DNA of 64,000 nt from Pictodentalium vernedei (Eukaryota > Mollusca > Scaphopoda > Dentaliida > Dentaliidae), in assembly GCA_031216915.1 (NCBI GenBank), contig CM062294.1:34053128-34117127 (forward strand). The letters run 5' to 3'. Positions 1 to 9,492 of this stretch are shown piece by piece. Each line of letters begins with the position of its first letter. Position 1 is the stretch's first letter. The notes beneath the pieces are model-generated. The model was not told where the DNA came from and searched no databases. It saw only the letters and a program-made list of their open reading frames with translations. The position numbers and the translations under genes are program-made.

Positions 1-41
1 TAGTTATTTTTAGAAGCATCTTCAGGGGTTTAAATCCATAA

Positions 42-755
42 TTATCTACTGACATTAAAATTACAATCTCGACAATAGGGATTGTCACATTCCACACTAC
101 TTGAATACTGTGAGACGAATTTTTGTGTCAATAATTTTTTGAATAGATTTCTGTTAGTGGTAAACCTTAAATCGTGATCCAATTCATTCCACACCCTAGG
201 AAATGCGTGGATCTGTGACCTATCGAGGGCTTTAGTGCGCGTTCTACTCATATGTATTAAATCTGATTGTCTCGTAACTCTTTGTGAAGTATTTTGTTTT
301 GGGCTAAAAAAGTCGAAAGTTGTCCTGTTTTCCAATCAAATATGAAACGACCTACTTGGAGTTTGAACAAGTCGTTAATGTTAAGTAATTTTTCTTTTAC
401 AAATAAGGAATCAGTATGGGCATGTAATTTGTATTATTAATGATACGAAGTGATCGTTCTGCATAATGAGAATTTTGTTAATTGCCCGAGCATTTCCCCA
501 GACTTGGATGTAATATAATAAGTGGCTATGTATAAGGGCAAAATATAATGTTTTCAAAGCCTTATGTGGCAATATTGTTTTTACTTTATTTAATGCATAA
601 TTTACTCTTCCAACTTTGGAGTAAACATGTGAGATATGGGCCTTGTATGATAAATTGTCATCGATGGTAATACCAAGACATTTTAGTGATTTATCTTGTT
701 CCTGGCCTCCTATTCTTTTTATTGTTTGGTTTTGTATTTTGATGAATACATTTTA
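42..755 (-). pseudogene. Non-LTR retrotransposon RT, 3' (C-terminal) fragment
   Basis: The minus strand reads as the part of a Jockey/CR1-type reverse transcriptase that follows the catalytic core. From 755 downward I can read a segment containing SLKCLGITIDDNLSYKAHIS, the usual K-x-LGI-x-ID-x-L signature after the palm. It is followed by LYFALIHSHLLYYIQVWGNA, the typical LY-x-LI-x-x-L-x-Y-x-x-x-VWG block. The frame is then broken near 410. A second open stretch (42-335) carries the terminal block RVWNELDHDLRF and a final C-x4-C-x2-C (CDNPYCRDC). At least two frame changes separate these pieces, so this is a dead copy. Everything N-terminal to the thumb is missing; the homology stops at the edge of the minisatellite-bearing element beginning at 755. 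The style resembles the 7955-10503 copy more than the 3062-6284 copy, but family identity is not proven. Confidence 0.8.
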
Positions 756-2638
756 GTTTAAACAATATTTATTCAGTAATTAACATGTGTGTACATTTCA
801 CAATAACATATGGATAACAAAGAATATGAACAAAACTAGTTACAAGAGTATACACACGGCAAGGAAATCAGAATACTATGTAAAAGAGGGATTCGACAGA
901 AAGCTAAAGCTTATGTAAGTCGTCTCCCTATCATCATATAACGTACTCCTGTAGGTGGTTCAGGTCAGCGGAAGAACCCACACGTCATCACATGACAGCC
1001 GAGCCTCCCCCCTCCTCGATTGTAACTTAGGTTACAATTTCCATACTACGACTGGAGATCAAGTGGGATAAGCGTCACATGATAACAGATACAGAGTAGA
1101 GGAAGGCGCCTCGACCGCCAGGCAATGTCATCACATGACAGCCGAGTCCCCCCCCCCCCTCCTCGATTGTAACTTAGGTTACAATTTACATACTACGATT
1201 GGAGATCAAGTGGGATAAGCGTCACATGATAACAGATACAGAGTAGAGGAAGGCGCCTCGACCGCCAGGCAATGTCATCACATGACAGCCGAGCCCCCCC
1301 CCCCTCCTCGATTGTAACTTAGGTTACAATTTACATACTACGATTGGAGATCAAGTGGGATAAGCGTCACATGATAACAGATACAGAGTAGAGGAAGGCG
1401 CCTCGACCGCCAGGCAATGTCATCACATGACAGCCGAGCCCCCCCCCCCCTCCTCGATTGTAACTTAGGTTACAATTTACATACTACGATTGGAGATCAA
1501 GTGGGATAAGCGTCACACGATAACAGATACAGAGTAGAGGAAGGCGCCTCGACCGCCAGGCAATGTCATCACATGACAGCCGAGCCCCCCCCACCCTCCT
1601 CGATTGTAACTTAGGTTACAATTTACATACTACGATTGGAGGTCAAATTGGATAAGCGTCACATGATAACAGATACAGAGTAGAGGAAGGCGCCTCGACC
1701 GCCAGGCAATGTCATCACATGACAGCCGAGCCCCCCCGCCCCCTCCACGATTGTAAGTTGGGTTACAATTTACATACTACGATTGGAGATCAAGTGGGAT
1801 AAGCGTCACATGATAACAGATACAGAGTAGAGGAAGGCGCCTCGACCGCCAGGCAATGTCATCACATGACAGCCGAGCCCCCCCCCCTCCTCGATTGTAA
1901 CTTAGGTTACAATTTACATACTACGATTGGAGATCAAGTGGGATAAGCGTCACATGATAACAGATACAGAGTAGAGGAAGGAGCCTCGACCGCCCGGCAA
2001 TGTCATCACATGACAGCCGAGCCCCCCCCCCCCCCCCCCTCCTCGATTGTAACTTAGGTTACAATTTACATACTACGATTGGAGATCAAATGGGATAAGC
2101 GTCACATGATAACAGATACAGAGTAGAGGAAGGCGCCTCGACCGCCAGGCAATGTCATCACATGACAGCCGAGCCCCCCCCCCCCTCCTCGATTGTAACT
2201 TAGGTTACAATTTACATACTACGATTGGAGATCAAGTGGGATAAGCGTCACATGATAACAAATACAGAGTAGAGGAAGGCGCCTCGACCGCCAGGCAATG
2301 TCATCACATGACAGCCGAGACCCCCCCCCCCCCCCCACCACACACACACTCCTCGATTGTAACTTACGTTACAATTTACATACTACGATTGGAGATCAAG
2401 TGGGATAAGCGTCACATGATAACAGATACAGAGTAGAGGAAGGCGCCTCGACCGCCAGGCAATGTCATCACATGACAGCCGAGCCCCCCCCCCCCCCTCC
2501 CCTCCTCGATTGTAACTTAGGTTACAATTTACATACTACGATTGGAGATCAAGTGGGATAAGCGTCACATGATAACAGATACAGAGTAGAGGAAGGCGCC
2601 TCGACCGCCATGCAATGCCGTGTGAGATTGTTTAAACT
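755..2638. mobile_element. Candidate non-autonomous element with minisatellite core
   Basis: A 12 bp inverted repeat AGTTTAAACAAT lies at 755-766, with its complement at 2627-2638. Inside is about 220 bp of unique AT-rich sequence (767-984), then 11 tandem ~145 bp units, then a short tail. The left end coincides exactly with the point where the adjoining RT fragment loses homology, which supports a real insertion edge. Short termini around a tandem-repeat core are known from several invertebrate non-autonomous elements, including the bivalve pearl type and Helentron-associated elements. I cannot assign it to either. The inverted repeat contains the 8 bp palindrome GTTTAAAC, so chance is not excluded, and I found no clear target-site duplication. 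Confidence 0.35.
985..2617. repeat. Minisatellite, 11 units of about 145 bp
   Basis: Units begin with TCATCACATGACAGCCGAG at 985, 1128, 1275, 1420, 1566, 1712, 1859, 2003, 2155, 2301 and 2465. Periods run from 143 to 164 bp. Most length change comes from a poly-C tract (mostly 7-17 C) after the start motif; the longest unit also carries a CA-rich insertion near 2338-2350. Each unit contains the inverted repeat ATTGTAAC-TTAG-GTTACAAT (8 bp stem, 4 nt loop) and the shorter GTCAT-CAC-ATGAC. The hairpin is unchanged in most units but altered at 1750-1768 (GTAAGTTGG) and 2356-2371 (TTACG). Units are otherwise nearly identical. I see no coding potential. Confidence 0.95.
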
Positions 2639-3061
2639 CCAAGGTGAAATGAAAGGAAAGGAAGAAGAGTTGAGAAGAGAACTTATAAACGGAGAGATGA
2701 AGAAGTGAAAAAGTAACTAATATGACAATATCAGCTTGAATACATGATAGATAGAGATTATCACCGTTAAGCGGATGCAAAAAAGCATGCATCGAAGTCA
2801 CGCTCAAGCATCCAATAACAGCTCACGATGAGTCGAGGACATAATATGATAACTTCTAGTTCACTTAGTTGCAAGTCGGGTGTAAGTAGACCTCGAGGTG
2901 TTAGGAGTTGAAAGACATGGGAGGGAATTCTACAACAAACATTGGTCAATGGGTCCTATTATGCCAGCTAAACCAAACTTGTTTGATGCTCTGAACAGTT
3001 GCGATTTCAGTACTGACTTTTCACAAGGAACAGTGGTCGGGGCGCAGTGTTGAGTTTCGAC
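2639..3061. other. No gene seen; possible 3' untranslated tail of the retrotransposon
   Basis: I recognise no protein, RNA or strong repeat here. The stretch lies directly downstream (minus-strand sense) of the stop codon of the retrotransposon at 3062-6284, so part of it is probably that element's 3' UTR. I could not find a poly-A tail or simple 3' repeat marking its end. Confidence 0.4.
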
Positions 3062-3790
3062 TTATTCGAAACGCTTGCTTGACAAAATGAAGTCATGTAC
3101 CACTTCAAAAATTAGACGGTTGTCATCGTTATTCAAGAATTCAGAGCCAAACAGAAACATGGGTGTGTCGGCTACGTACGGGAGTAAATTAATCGTGTAA
3201 TTACGGGCGTTAGAAAACAAAGGACAATAGAGGAAGAAGTGATCAGTAGTTTCACGTTCACCACACTGGCAGAAGGGACTGGATGATAAGTGATTGTCGA
3301 AAAGGTGGGAACTGAGACTACTACAATGCGTCCGCAGTGTGCAGTGGTATATTTGAGCCCTACGAGATTTAGCATTACTATAGAACTTTGGTGGTCTTTG
3401 ATTACCATTACTGAGAAACGTTTTAAAGTTAATCAGTGATGAGTTCTCCCGGACAGGTAACGGTACTTTATTCCATTGGTCAGTAACGCTGGGGATAAAA
3501 GAAGACTGATACAGTTGCGTTCGGCAGAAAGGTACTCGATGGTTTTGACTGGATCGGAGACTATGCGATGAGTTCGTCGATGAGATAAGTGGAGGGACTT
3601 TGTTGGAAATATATGGGGGGTGACATATGATGATACATTTTGAAGAACTGAATTAGTTTATGTTTATGGCGTCTTTCTTGCAGGGATTCCCACCGTGTTT
3701 CTGAATATAACAAGGACTTACTGGCACTAACTGTTGCTCCGGTGATGATTCTTGCTGCTGCAATTTGTATTTTTCGAGTTCTCTACATTT
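3062..3790 (-). other. C-terminal tail of the 2A retrotransposon with Cys/His motif
   Basis: After the thumb the minus strand reads IQIAAARIITGATVSASKSL and ETRWESLQERRHKHKL, then a tail ending in a stop at 3062-3064. The tail contains C-x-C-x8-H-x4-C at 3221-3276 (SPFCQCGERETTDHFF followed by LYCP). This is the putative nucleic-acid-binding knuckle seen at the C terminus of many Jockey/I/CR1-like elements. The tail from about 3620 to 3062 is open in one frame, so the 3' end is the best preserved part of this copy. Confidence 0.8.
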
Positions 3791-4080
3791 GTCAATTATC
3801 CCAGACAGTGTACGCGTATTCGAGAAGAGGCCTAATAAAGGAAAAATATATTTTTTCCAGGACAAAGCGATCAAGGTTAAATTTATGCCTTCTCAACATG
3901 TCAATGCGAGACCAGGATTTGGCGCAAATATGGTCAATGTGGTTGGTCCATGTACATGTATTATTTAGTATGAGTCCTAAGTGTTTGTGGTCAGAAACTT
4001 CAGATACCTGTGTGCCACTTAAATATAACGGTGGGTGAGAGTTGGGATTGTTTTTACGTGATATACACATACTTTCTGTT

Positions 4081-4900
4081 TTATTGGGATTGAACTCGAC
4101 TAACCATGTTTTTGGTCCAGTGTTCGATTGAAGCCAAATCGTTATTGATTATATCTGCGGCTTGCTCCGGGTTTTCAATAACTAGATATAAGGACGTATC
4201 ATCTGTGAAGAAGCGAATACTACTGAGTAAGTCAGTGGTTATATCGTTTATGTATATCAAAAACAGTAGTGGTCCGAGTATAGACCCTTGAGGTACACCG
4301 GCATTGATTTGTCTCCATGACGATGTCTCCGAGGCTATCACAACTCGCTGCGACCTATCCACAAGATACGATTTTAAAAATAAAAGTAGTTCACCTGAGA
4401 TACCAATACTCTCCAACTTGTGGATAAGACCAGCATGCCATACCTTATCAAACGCCTTACTAACATCACAAAATACCACCCTAACTTCTTTGTCTTCATC
4501 AAGCGCACGGCAGAATTCGTCATAAATGTCAGTTAGTTGAAGGACGGTTGAATCTCTAGGTGTAAAACCTGACTGAAGTTGACTGAGAGTATTATTTTCA
4601 CTCAAAAACTCCCACAGGCGTTTGAAGACACATTTTTCAAATAATTTACCAACATAGCTGATCAACGATATCGGACGATAATTAGTGACTAAGTTTGAGG
4701 GTTGTTTTTTTTAAAATTGGAGAGACATTTGCCTTTTTCCACAATGAAGGAAAGTAGGAATTATTCAGTAATATGTTGAATAAAATTGAGAGTGGTTCGC
4801 ATAGAGAGGATTTACATTCTTTTAGAAGACGGGGGCTTATGTGATCGGGACCTGACGCCTTGGACACCTTTAACGACTTTATTGCGGCATATACTTCGCT
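4081..4900 (-). other. Reverse transcriptase palm of the 2A retrotransposon (FTDD variant)
   Basis: The fingers and palm are readable: ASGPDHISPRLLKE, then ANVSPILKK, a frame change near 4675, LQSGFTPRDSTVLQLTDIY, FCDVSKAFDKVWH (first catalytic Asp), GVPQGSILGPLLFLIYINDI, and FTDDTSLYLV at about 4198-4209. The two catalytic aspartates of the last motif are present, but the residue before them is Thr instead of the usual Ala. As the copy already has several frame changes, this is more likely decay than a functional variant. Confidence 0.9.
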
Positions 4901-5539
4901 GCAGTGTAGGGTGATACTATCAATGCATTGGGAAACATGGGATGGTGGATCTGGTAAGCGAGCATTCGAGTCATCAACTGTCGATATAGAGCAGAAGTAT
5001 CCGTTGAATACATCAGCTTTCTCAACACTTGAAGAATATATTTTGTTTTGATGAATAAGGGTGGGAATTGCTGTTGCGTTACAGTTACCGATTAGGTTTT
5101 TTAGGGTCTTCCACCACAGTGAAGCTGGGGTTTCGTTACTTCTCAGTGTGGACTGGATTTTTGCAAGATGCTGGGTTTTAGCATTCCTGATGGCCGATAC
5201 AACCTCATTCCGTTTAAGTTTATATTTGGCCCAGGCGTAAGGGAGGTTGATACGTTTAGCAATGCGAAACAGGCGTTTTCTCTGTCTCATTAATAGTCTT
5301 ATTTCATTATGCATCCATTTCGGTTGATCCACTCTCGCCGTAATAAATTTGTTAGGTATATGTTTGGATGCAATATCGAGTATTTTATCAGTGAAATTAG
5401 TGACTATGGTATCGAGACAAAGGGTGTCAAAAATGGAATTCCAGTCTGCGTTTGAGAAAGCTTCGTTCATTTCATCATACTTACCCTGAGAGTAAAGCCA
5501 TATCCTCCTGCGGAAATAAGGGGAGTTTGGTTTCAAAAA

Positions 5540-6190
5540 TTCGATTTCAATTGAAATTGGGCAATGATAGCGGGTCATGTCTGGAAGAATTGGTTCGAGG
5601 ACTTCACATGTTGTCACGTTGATTGTATCACTGACAGCAAAGAGATCTAACAATGAAGCGGATGTTTCAGTAAAACAAGTTGGTTCACTCACAAGTTGTC
5701 TGAGGTTGAAGTAATTGATTATTTCAGAACAGCTTCTTCTTGGGGATCCCATTTGGTTGTCATTGAAATCACCCGTGATCATTAGGTCACCAACTGACGT
5801 ATCTCTAGCTTTTTTGATGGAGGCTGATATGGCATCCCATGTATCTGGGGACTGTTTGGTGGACGGTAAAATACTCCTAATAATAACGACCTACCCCGTA
5901 TTGTAAATACTTCAGCCCATAGGCACTCCGTATTCGGCATATCAAGATCCGATCTGTGTCGAAACGAGATGCCGTCTTTTATGTAAATGGCAACCCCACT
6001 TCCCCTTGACGAACGATCAAATCGCAATGGTTCATGGAACCCATAACGTTGGACATCGGATGAGGTATCATTGTTCTGAAGCCATGTCTCACTGAAAACC
6101 ACAATATCAGTGTTGCAAATTCACATTGTACAATATCTATTTTAGGTTTGAGGCTCTGAATGTTAAGATGAACTATTTTTAATGTTTCTT
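5540..6190 (-). other. AP-type endonuclease domain of the 2A retrotransposon
   Basis: Recognisable blocks, in coding order: HLNIQSL, SETWL, GSGVAIYIKDGI, ECLWAEVF, GVFYRPPNS, ITGDFND, and DMTRYHCPISIEI. These are the conserved elements of the APE-like endonuclease that opens target DNA for target-primed reverse transcription. The GDFN block is intact. The position where the family usually has S-D-H reads T-R-Y-H-C-P, which is common in CR1-like relatives. Frame changes fall after the first block (near 6115) and between YRPPNS and GDFN (near 5800). Confidence 0.85.
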
Positions 6191-6215
6191 GATTGTGATC
6201 TGAATTAATAGAATT

Positions 6216-6266
6216 TGGACCAGGGTTGGTTTCAATGTCACCTGATAATAATAAACTTTTGACCGA
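6216..6266 (-). other. 2A-like ribosome-skipping motif upstream of the endonuclease
   Basis: The minus strand encodes SVKSLLLSGDIETNPGP, in frame with the following LKIVHLNIQSL of the endonuclease. It fits the 2A consensus D-(V/I)-E-x-N-P-G-P exactly and has the leucine-rich run and SG usual before it. In known 2A sequences the ribosome fails to join Gly to the final Pro, releasing the upstream product. 2A-like sequences at this position are known from non-LTR retrotransposons of trypanosomes and of animals such as sea urchins. An in-frame TGA lies six codons upstream (6282-6284), so the upstream peptide is out of frame in this copy. Confidence 0.88.
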
Positions 6267-6284
6267 ACGGAAAAAACGACGTCA

Positions 6285-6758
6285 ATAGAACCAATGCAGT
6301 TAGAACGTTTAGTAATGGCCTAGCCTTCGAGACAATCAAACAACTTGAACGACGTGGAGTTGGTTCAGTGGAATCTACACTGAGAGGGGTAATAAACACG
6401 TTTGATTGCCCAATGAACTGAGAGGGGTAATAAACACGTTTGATTGCCCAATGAACAAGGCAAACATTGTAGTGAAGCTTTTATACATCTCAACTCCACT
6501 GAGACGCAAGAGCAAGTAAATTAAGATGCATGTGGATCTATCTTTCGGCAGACAATGCCTTAAGCTTCTAGAATAAACTGAATAAACTGTAAGGTTGTTA
6601 TTACCTATTCGGGCACGGTATAGTTCAAGATAACACATGAAGTGTAGTTGTAGTATCGAAATTAAACTGTATTCAAGCTGGTATGAAAAGAATTGGCGTA
6701 GATTAGAGAAGAGAGTGTTGGAGTTTAAGACTAGAAAGTAAAGGTTACAAAAGGACAC
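6285..6758 (-). pseudogene. Possible N-terminal ORF of the 2A retrotransposon
   Basis: A minus-strand open stretch runs from an ATG at 6758 to a stop at 6375. Allowing for a 38 bp tandem duplication at 6380-6455 that shifts the frame, the reading continues as TPLSVDSTEPTPRRSS and then a hydrophobic run (NVLTALVLLTSFF) that abuts the 2A motif after one more frame change. A short N-terminal peptide with a hydrophobic segment before a 2A would suit this kind of element. I recognise no domain in it, composition alone cannot prove it is coding, and the true start is unknown. Confidence 0.35.
6380..6455. repeat. 38 bp perfect tandem duplication
   Basis: Two copies of a 38 bp sequence beginning CTGAGAGGGGTAATAAACAC stand head to tail at 6380-6417 and 6418-6455 with no difference that I see. 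Because 38 is not a multiple of three, the duplication breaks any reading frame across it. Its identity suggests it is recent. Confidence 0.95.
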
Positions 6759-7415
6759 TAAAAAAGATGAAAGTAATAAAGTATATACAAGGCAACTCGA
6801 GTGTTTAAAATGGGGTGGAGTTTCTAGACTCCCTCAACAAAGTCAAAAATTATCTATTTACACATAGTGGAATATCAGTATGAGATGATGAGTTGAATGG
6901 CTACACTTTAGGCCTAAATTGATATTGATTTCAACTTCACCCATTTCCAATAAAGGAATGTCAACGGGAAGTGCGAGTTGCGCAAGATTCATCAAGAATT
7001 ATATATACCACTGTACCAAACAGTGACACTGACAACAGGAGCGGCACGCCCTTCCTGCCTGTCGAAAGTTGGCTGGAAGAAAGCGCAGCTACATTTGTAT
7101 TACATTCTACAATGGCATGGAGGAGGGTGGACCCACCCCTAATAATAGATCCATCTTGCAACAAATAAGCTAACACGGATACGAGTGAAAGAATTTGCAG
7201 GACCAGCATTTTCAAGAGGCAATTAAGGGCGTTCCACCTGTGGTTGATTTATCCGGTCAACCCTACGTCAACACTTAGAAGTGGTTCACCTGTTTCCAAT
7301 TAATTGTACCCAAACGGCAGCTGCAACAATATCCTCGAAAAATACTCTGACGTAACAATATGACGCAATTATGGAAATTTACAGAAGGACGGAGAAAACA
7401 AGATTTCGATTGAGT
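6759..7415. other. Unassigned sequence
   Basis: Apart from the weak open frame at 6961-7215 I see no gene, repeat or RNA here. The stretch is AT-rich and looks like decayed intergenic or 5' untranslated sequence. Confidence 0.4.
6961..7215 (-). CDS. Unrecognised 84-residue open frame with signal-like N terminus
   Basis: The minus strand encodes an 84-residue frame starting MKMLVLQILSLVSVLAYLLQ, which has the form of a secretion signal (basic n-region, hydrophobic core). It contains two cysteines and a second hydrophobic stretch (VPLLLSVSLFGTVVYIILD), and ends before any known domain. I do not recognise it. A competing 65-codon frame overlaps on the plus strand. It could be a chance frame, a decayed retrotransposon piece or a signal exon; nothing in the flanks decides. 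Confidence 0.15.
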   Translation of the reverse strand: MKMLVLQILSLVSVLAYLLQDGSIIRGGSTLLHAIVECNTNVAALSSSQLSTGRKGVPLLLSVSLFGTVVYIILDESCATRTSR

Positions 7416-7883
7416 CACGATTGATTCTGCTGCAATTATAGAATGGCTGTGACCCTAAATATTAACGATTGCCTGTGTGTACTTCGCTTATAAAATAGGG
7501 GTGTCACAGTTACACAGATACAGTTCGATATGTTTGGACTGGTTCACACTGTCGGGGGGGGGGGGGGGGAGGAAAGACAACTTCGATCGGGTCGCGACAC
7601 AGTCCCCATCCGATCGAATTTGTCTGGCATCACAATCACAGTAATGCATCATGATTGATTCAGCTGCAGTCATGGAATACCTATGACACGAAATATTAAC
7701 GATTGCATGTGTATACTACGCATATACACTAGGAGTGTGACAAATACATGTACTTAGATTTCGATATGTTTGGAATGGCAAACACTGTTAGGAAGGAGGA
7801 AAGATAACTTCGATCGGATCGCGACACAGTTCCCATTCGATCGAATTTTTCAATCCGACATCGTAATCAAATTGATGCATATT
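7416..7883. repeat. Two diverged tandem copies, about 234 bp each
   Basis: Copy one (7416-7649) and copy two (7650 to about 7883) both start with CAYGATTGATTC, share TATTAACGATTGC and TTCGATATGTTTGGA, and end with GATCGCGACACAGT- and CGATCGAATTT-like sequence. They are clearly homologous but well diverged. Copy one contains a 16 bp G run (7554-7569), where copy two has only a short GGAAGGAGG. Short frames here are not meaningful. Confidence 0.85.
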
Positions 7884-8530
7884 GGTGGATGGTAGCGTCG
7901 CAGAATTGTTGAGTTAGTGAGACTACGTAACAAATTAGTGAGACAACGTAACAAATGGTGAGTTGGTATGTCGCACAATACATTTTCTGGGACAAGCGTG
8001 CTACCAGTTGGATTTATGAGAACATACTTAGTTTTACTTGTGTCCAGGACAAGCTTTTTGGATGAGCACCATTCATTTAATTTGCTTAGGCCTAATTCAT
8101 GATTTATATATTCAGCCAGTCTACTTACATTTGGACCTGAGGCATATACTGTCGTATCATCCGCAAACGATACGAGGTTTAACAAAGTCGAGCGACGAAT
8201 ATCATTAATATAAAGCAGGAATAAAATAGGTCCGACTCTGGAACCCTGAGGTACCCCACATGCTATTTGGGCTTCATTCGAATTATTTTCACCATATTTT
8301 ACATATTGGGTTCTGTTAGATAGATAACTTTTAAACCAATCAATGCTAATACCTCTGAATCCATATCTTTCTAATTTATTAATCAAAATACTATGATTTA
8401 TCGTGTCAAAAGCTTTCGAGAAGTCTATAAATACCGCTAGAGTTAAATCGTTTGTTGGTTTGTTGTTTTCTATAGCAATATGTCTAAGGAGTTGCATCAG
8501 AGGATGTGTGGTGCTGTGATTTTCTCTGAA

Positions 8531-8742
8531 GCCATATTGATGCTGATAAAGAATATCAAATGCATCCAGGTAATTAACCATTCTATTTGCCATTAATTTT
8601 TCTAAGATTTTAGAGAAGGCCGGAAGAATACTTATAGCCATATTGATGCCGATAAAGAATATCAAATGCATCCAGGTAATTAACCATTCTATTTCCCATT
8701 AATTTTTCTAAGATTTTAGAGAAGGCCGGAAGAATACTTATA
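8531..8742 (-). repeat. 106 bp tandem duplication inside the RT domain
   Basis: Two head-to-tail copies, 8531-8636 and 8637-8742, begin GCCATATTGATGCYGATAAA and differ at only a few positions. They encode the RT block around ISILPAFSKILEKLM twice. Since 106 is not a multiple of three, the frame changes at the junction. This gives two overlapping open frames that both carry the same peptide. Confidence 0.95.
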
Positions 8743-9492
8743 GGTCTATAGTTATTAAATCTATTTTCTTCCCCAGTTTTATAGATTGGGATGACTTTGG
8801 CAATTTTCATTCGGTTTGGTACAACACCTCTAATGAAAGACTGGTTGGCGATATAGGCAAACGGGCGGGCTCATATATCTATAGAATTCTTTAGAAGATG
8901 TGTTGTGATGCCATCACAGTCTTCTGACCGTTTGGCTTTCATTCGTTTTGTCACATCAATCACTTCATAAGGGGTAGTGGGTGTTGTGTAGAAGTTATTT
9001 GCAGAAGATGGAACCATGAAGTTTCGGAAGGATTGATCTGTTTGCGTCAATTCTTCACTGGCACGTCTTCCCGTGTTTACAAAAAAGTCATTGAATGCAC
9101 ATGCTATTTTCTTTGGGTCGTTTATTTCACAGTTATTGTTTTTGATAAAGGTAGAAGGGAAGCTAGTTGTACGTTTTACTTTGTTTGTTGTTTTATTTCA
9201 TATTTTCCAAGTTTCTCTTAAATTGTTTTTACAATCATTTAATATCTTATTATAATACATTGCTTTACTTTGTTTTTTAATTTTGTTAAATATTTTACAG
9301 TAGTTTTTGTAGTTTTGTATGTTTTGTTCTGTTGGGGATTTTATTTTTTATTATAAAACTTTACTTATTGAGAGATGAAGTCATAAGTCCTTTGGACATC
9401 CAGGGTTGTTTTCTGACAAACTTAGCTTGCAGTTACACATTTACTACAGGGAACGCCTTTTCAAAAGCTGTTAAATAGATATCCATGAAATT

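Larger units (their letters stand above)
3062..6284 (-). pseudogene. Decayed non-LTR retrotransposon: 2A - endonuclease - RT - C-terminal CCHC
   Basis: Read on the minus strand, this is a nearly full second-ORF polyprotein broken by several frame changes. In order: a 2A-like motif (6216-6266); endonuclease (about 6190-5540) with HLNIQSL, VFSETWL, GVFYRPPNS and GDFN; a linker with WMHNEIRLLMRQRKRLF; RT (about 4900-4080) with SKASGPDHISPRLLKE, FCDVSKAFDKVWHAGLI, AGVPQGSILGPLLFLIYI and FTDDTSLY; thumb (3792-4070) with HKHLGLILN and YAYTVWDN; then AAARIITGA and a C-terminal SPFCQCGERETTDHFF motif, ending at a stop near 3062. The layout matches Jockey/CR1-like elements that nick target DNA and reverse transcribe in place. 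Frame breaks occur near 6115, 5800, 4675, 4075 and 3780, so this copy is inactive. The exact clade is undetermined. Confidence 0.92.

Noticed and set aside
985..2617. Poly-C tracts as telomeric or G-quadruplex telomere-like sequence
   Set aside because: The tracts are single homopolymer runs inside a 145 bp minisatellite, with no TTAGGG-type repeat.
2565..2949. Two overlapping 60-80 codon minus-strand frames
   Set aside because: No domain, they overlap each other and the end of the minisatellite element, and neither shows coding-like composition.
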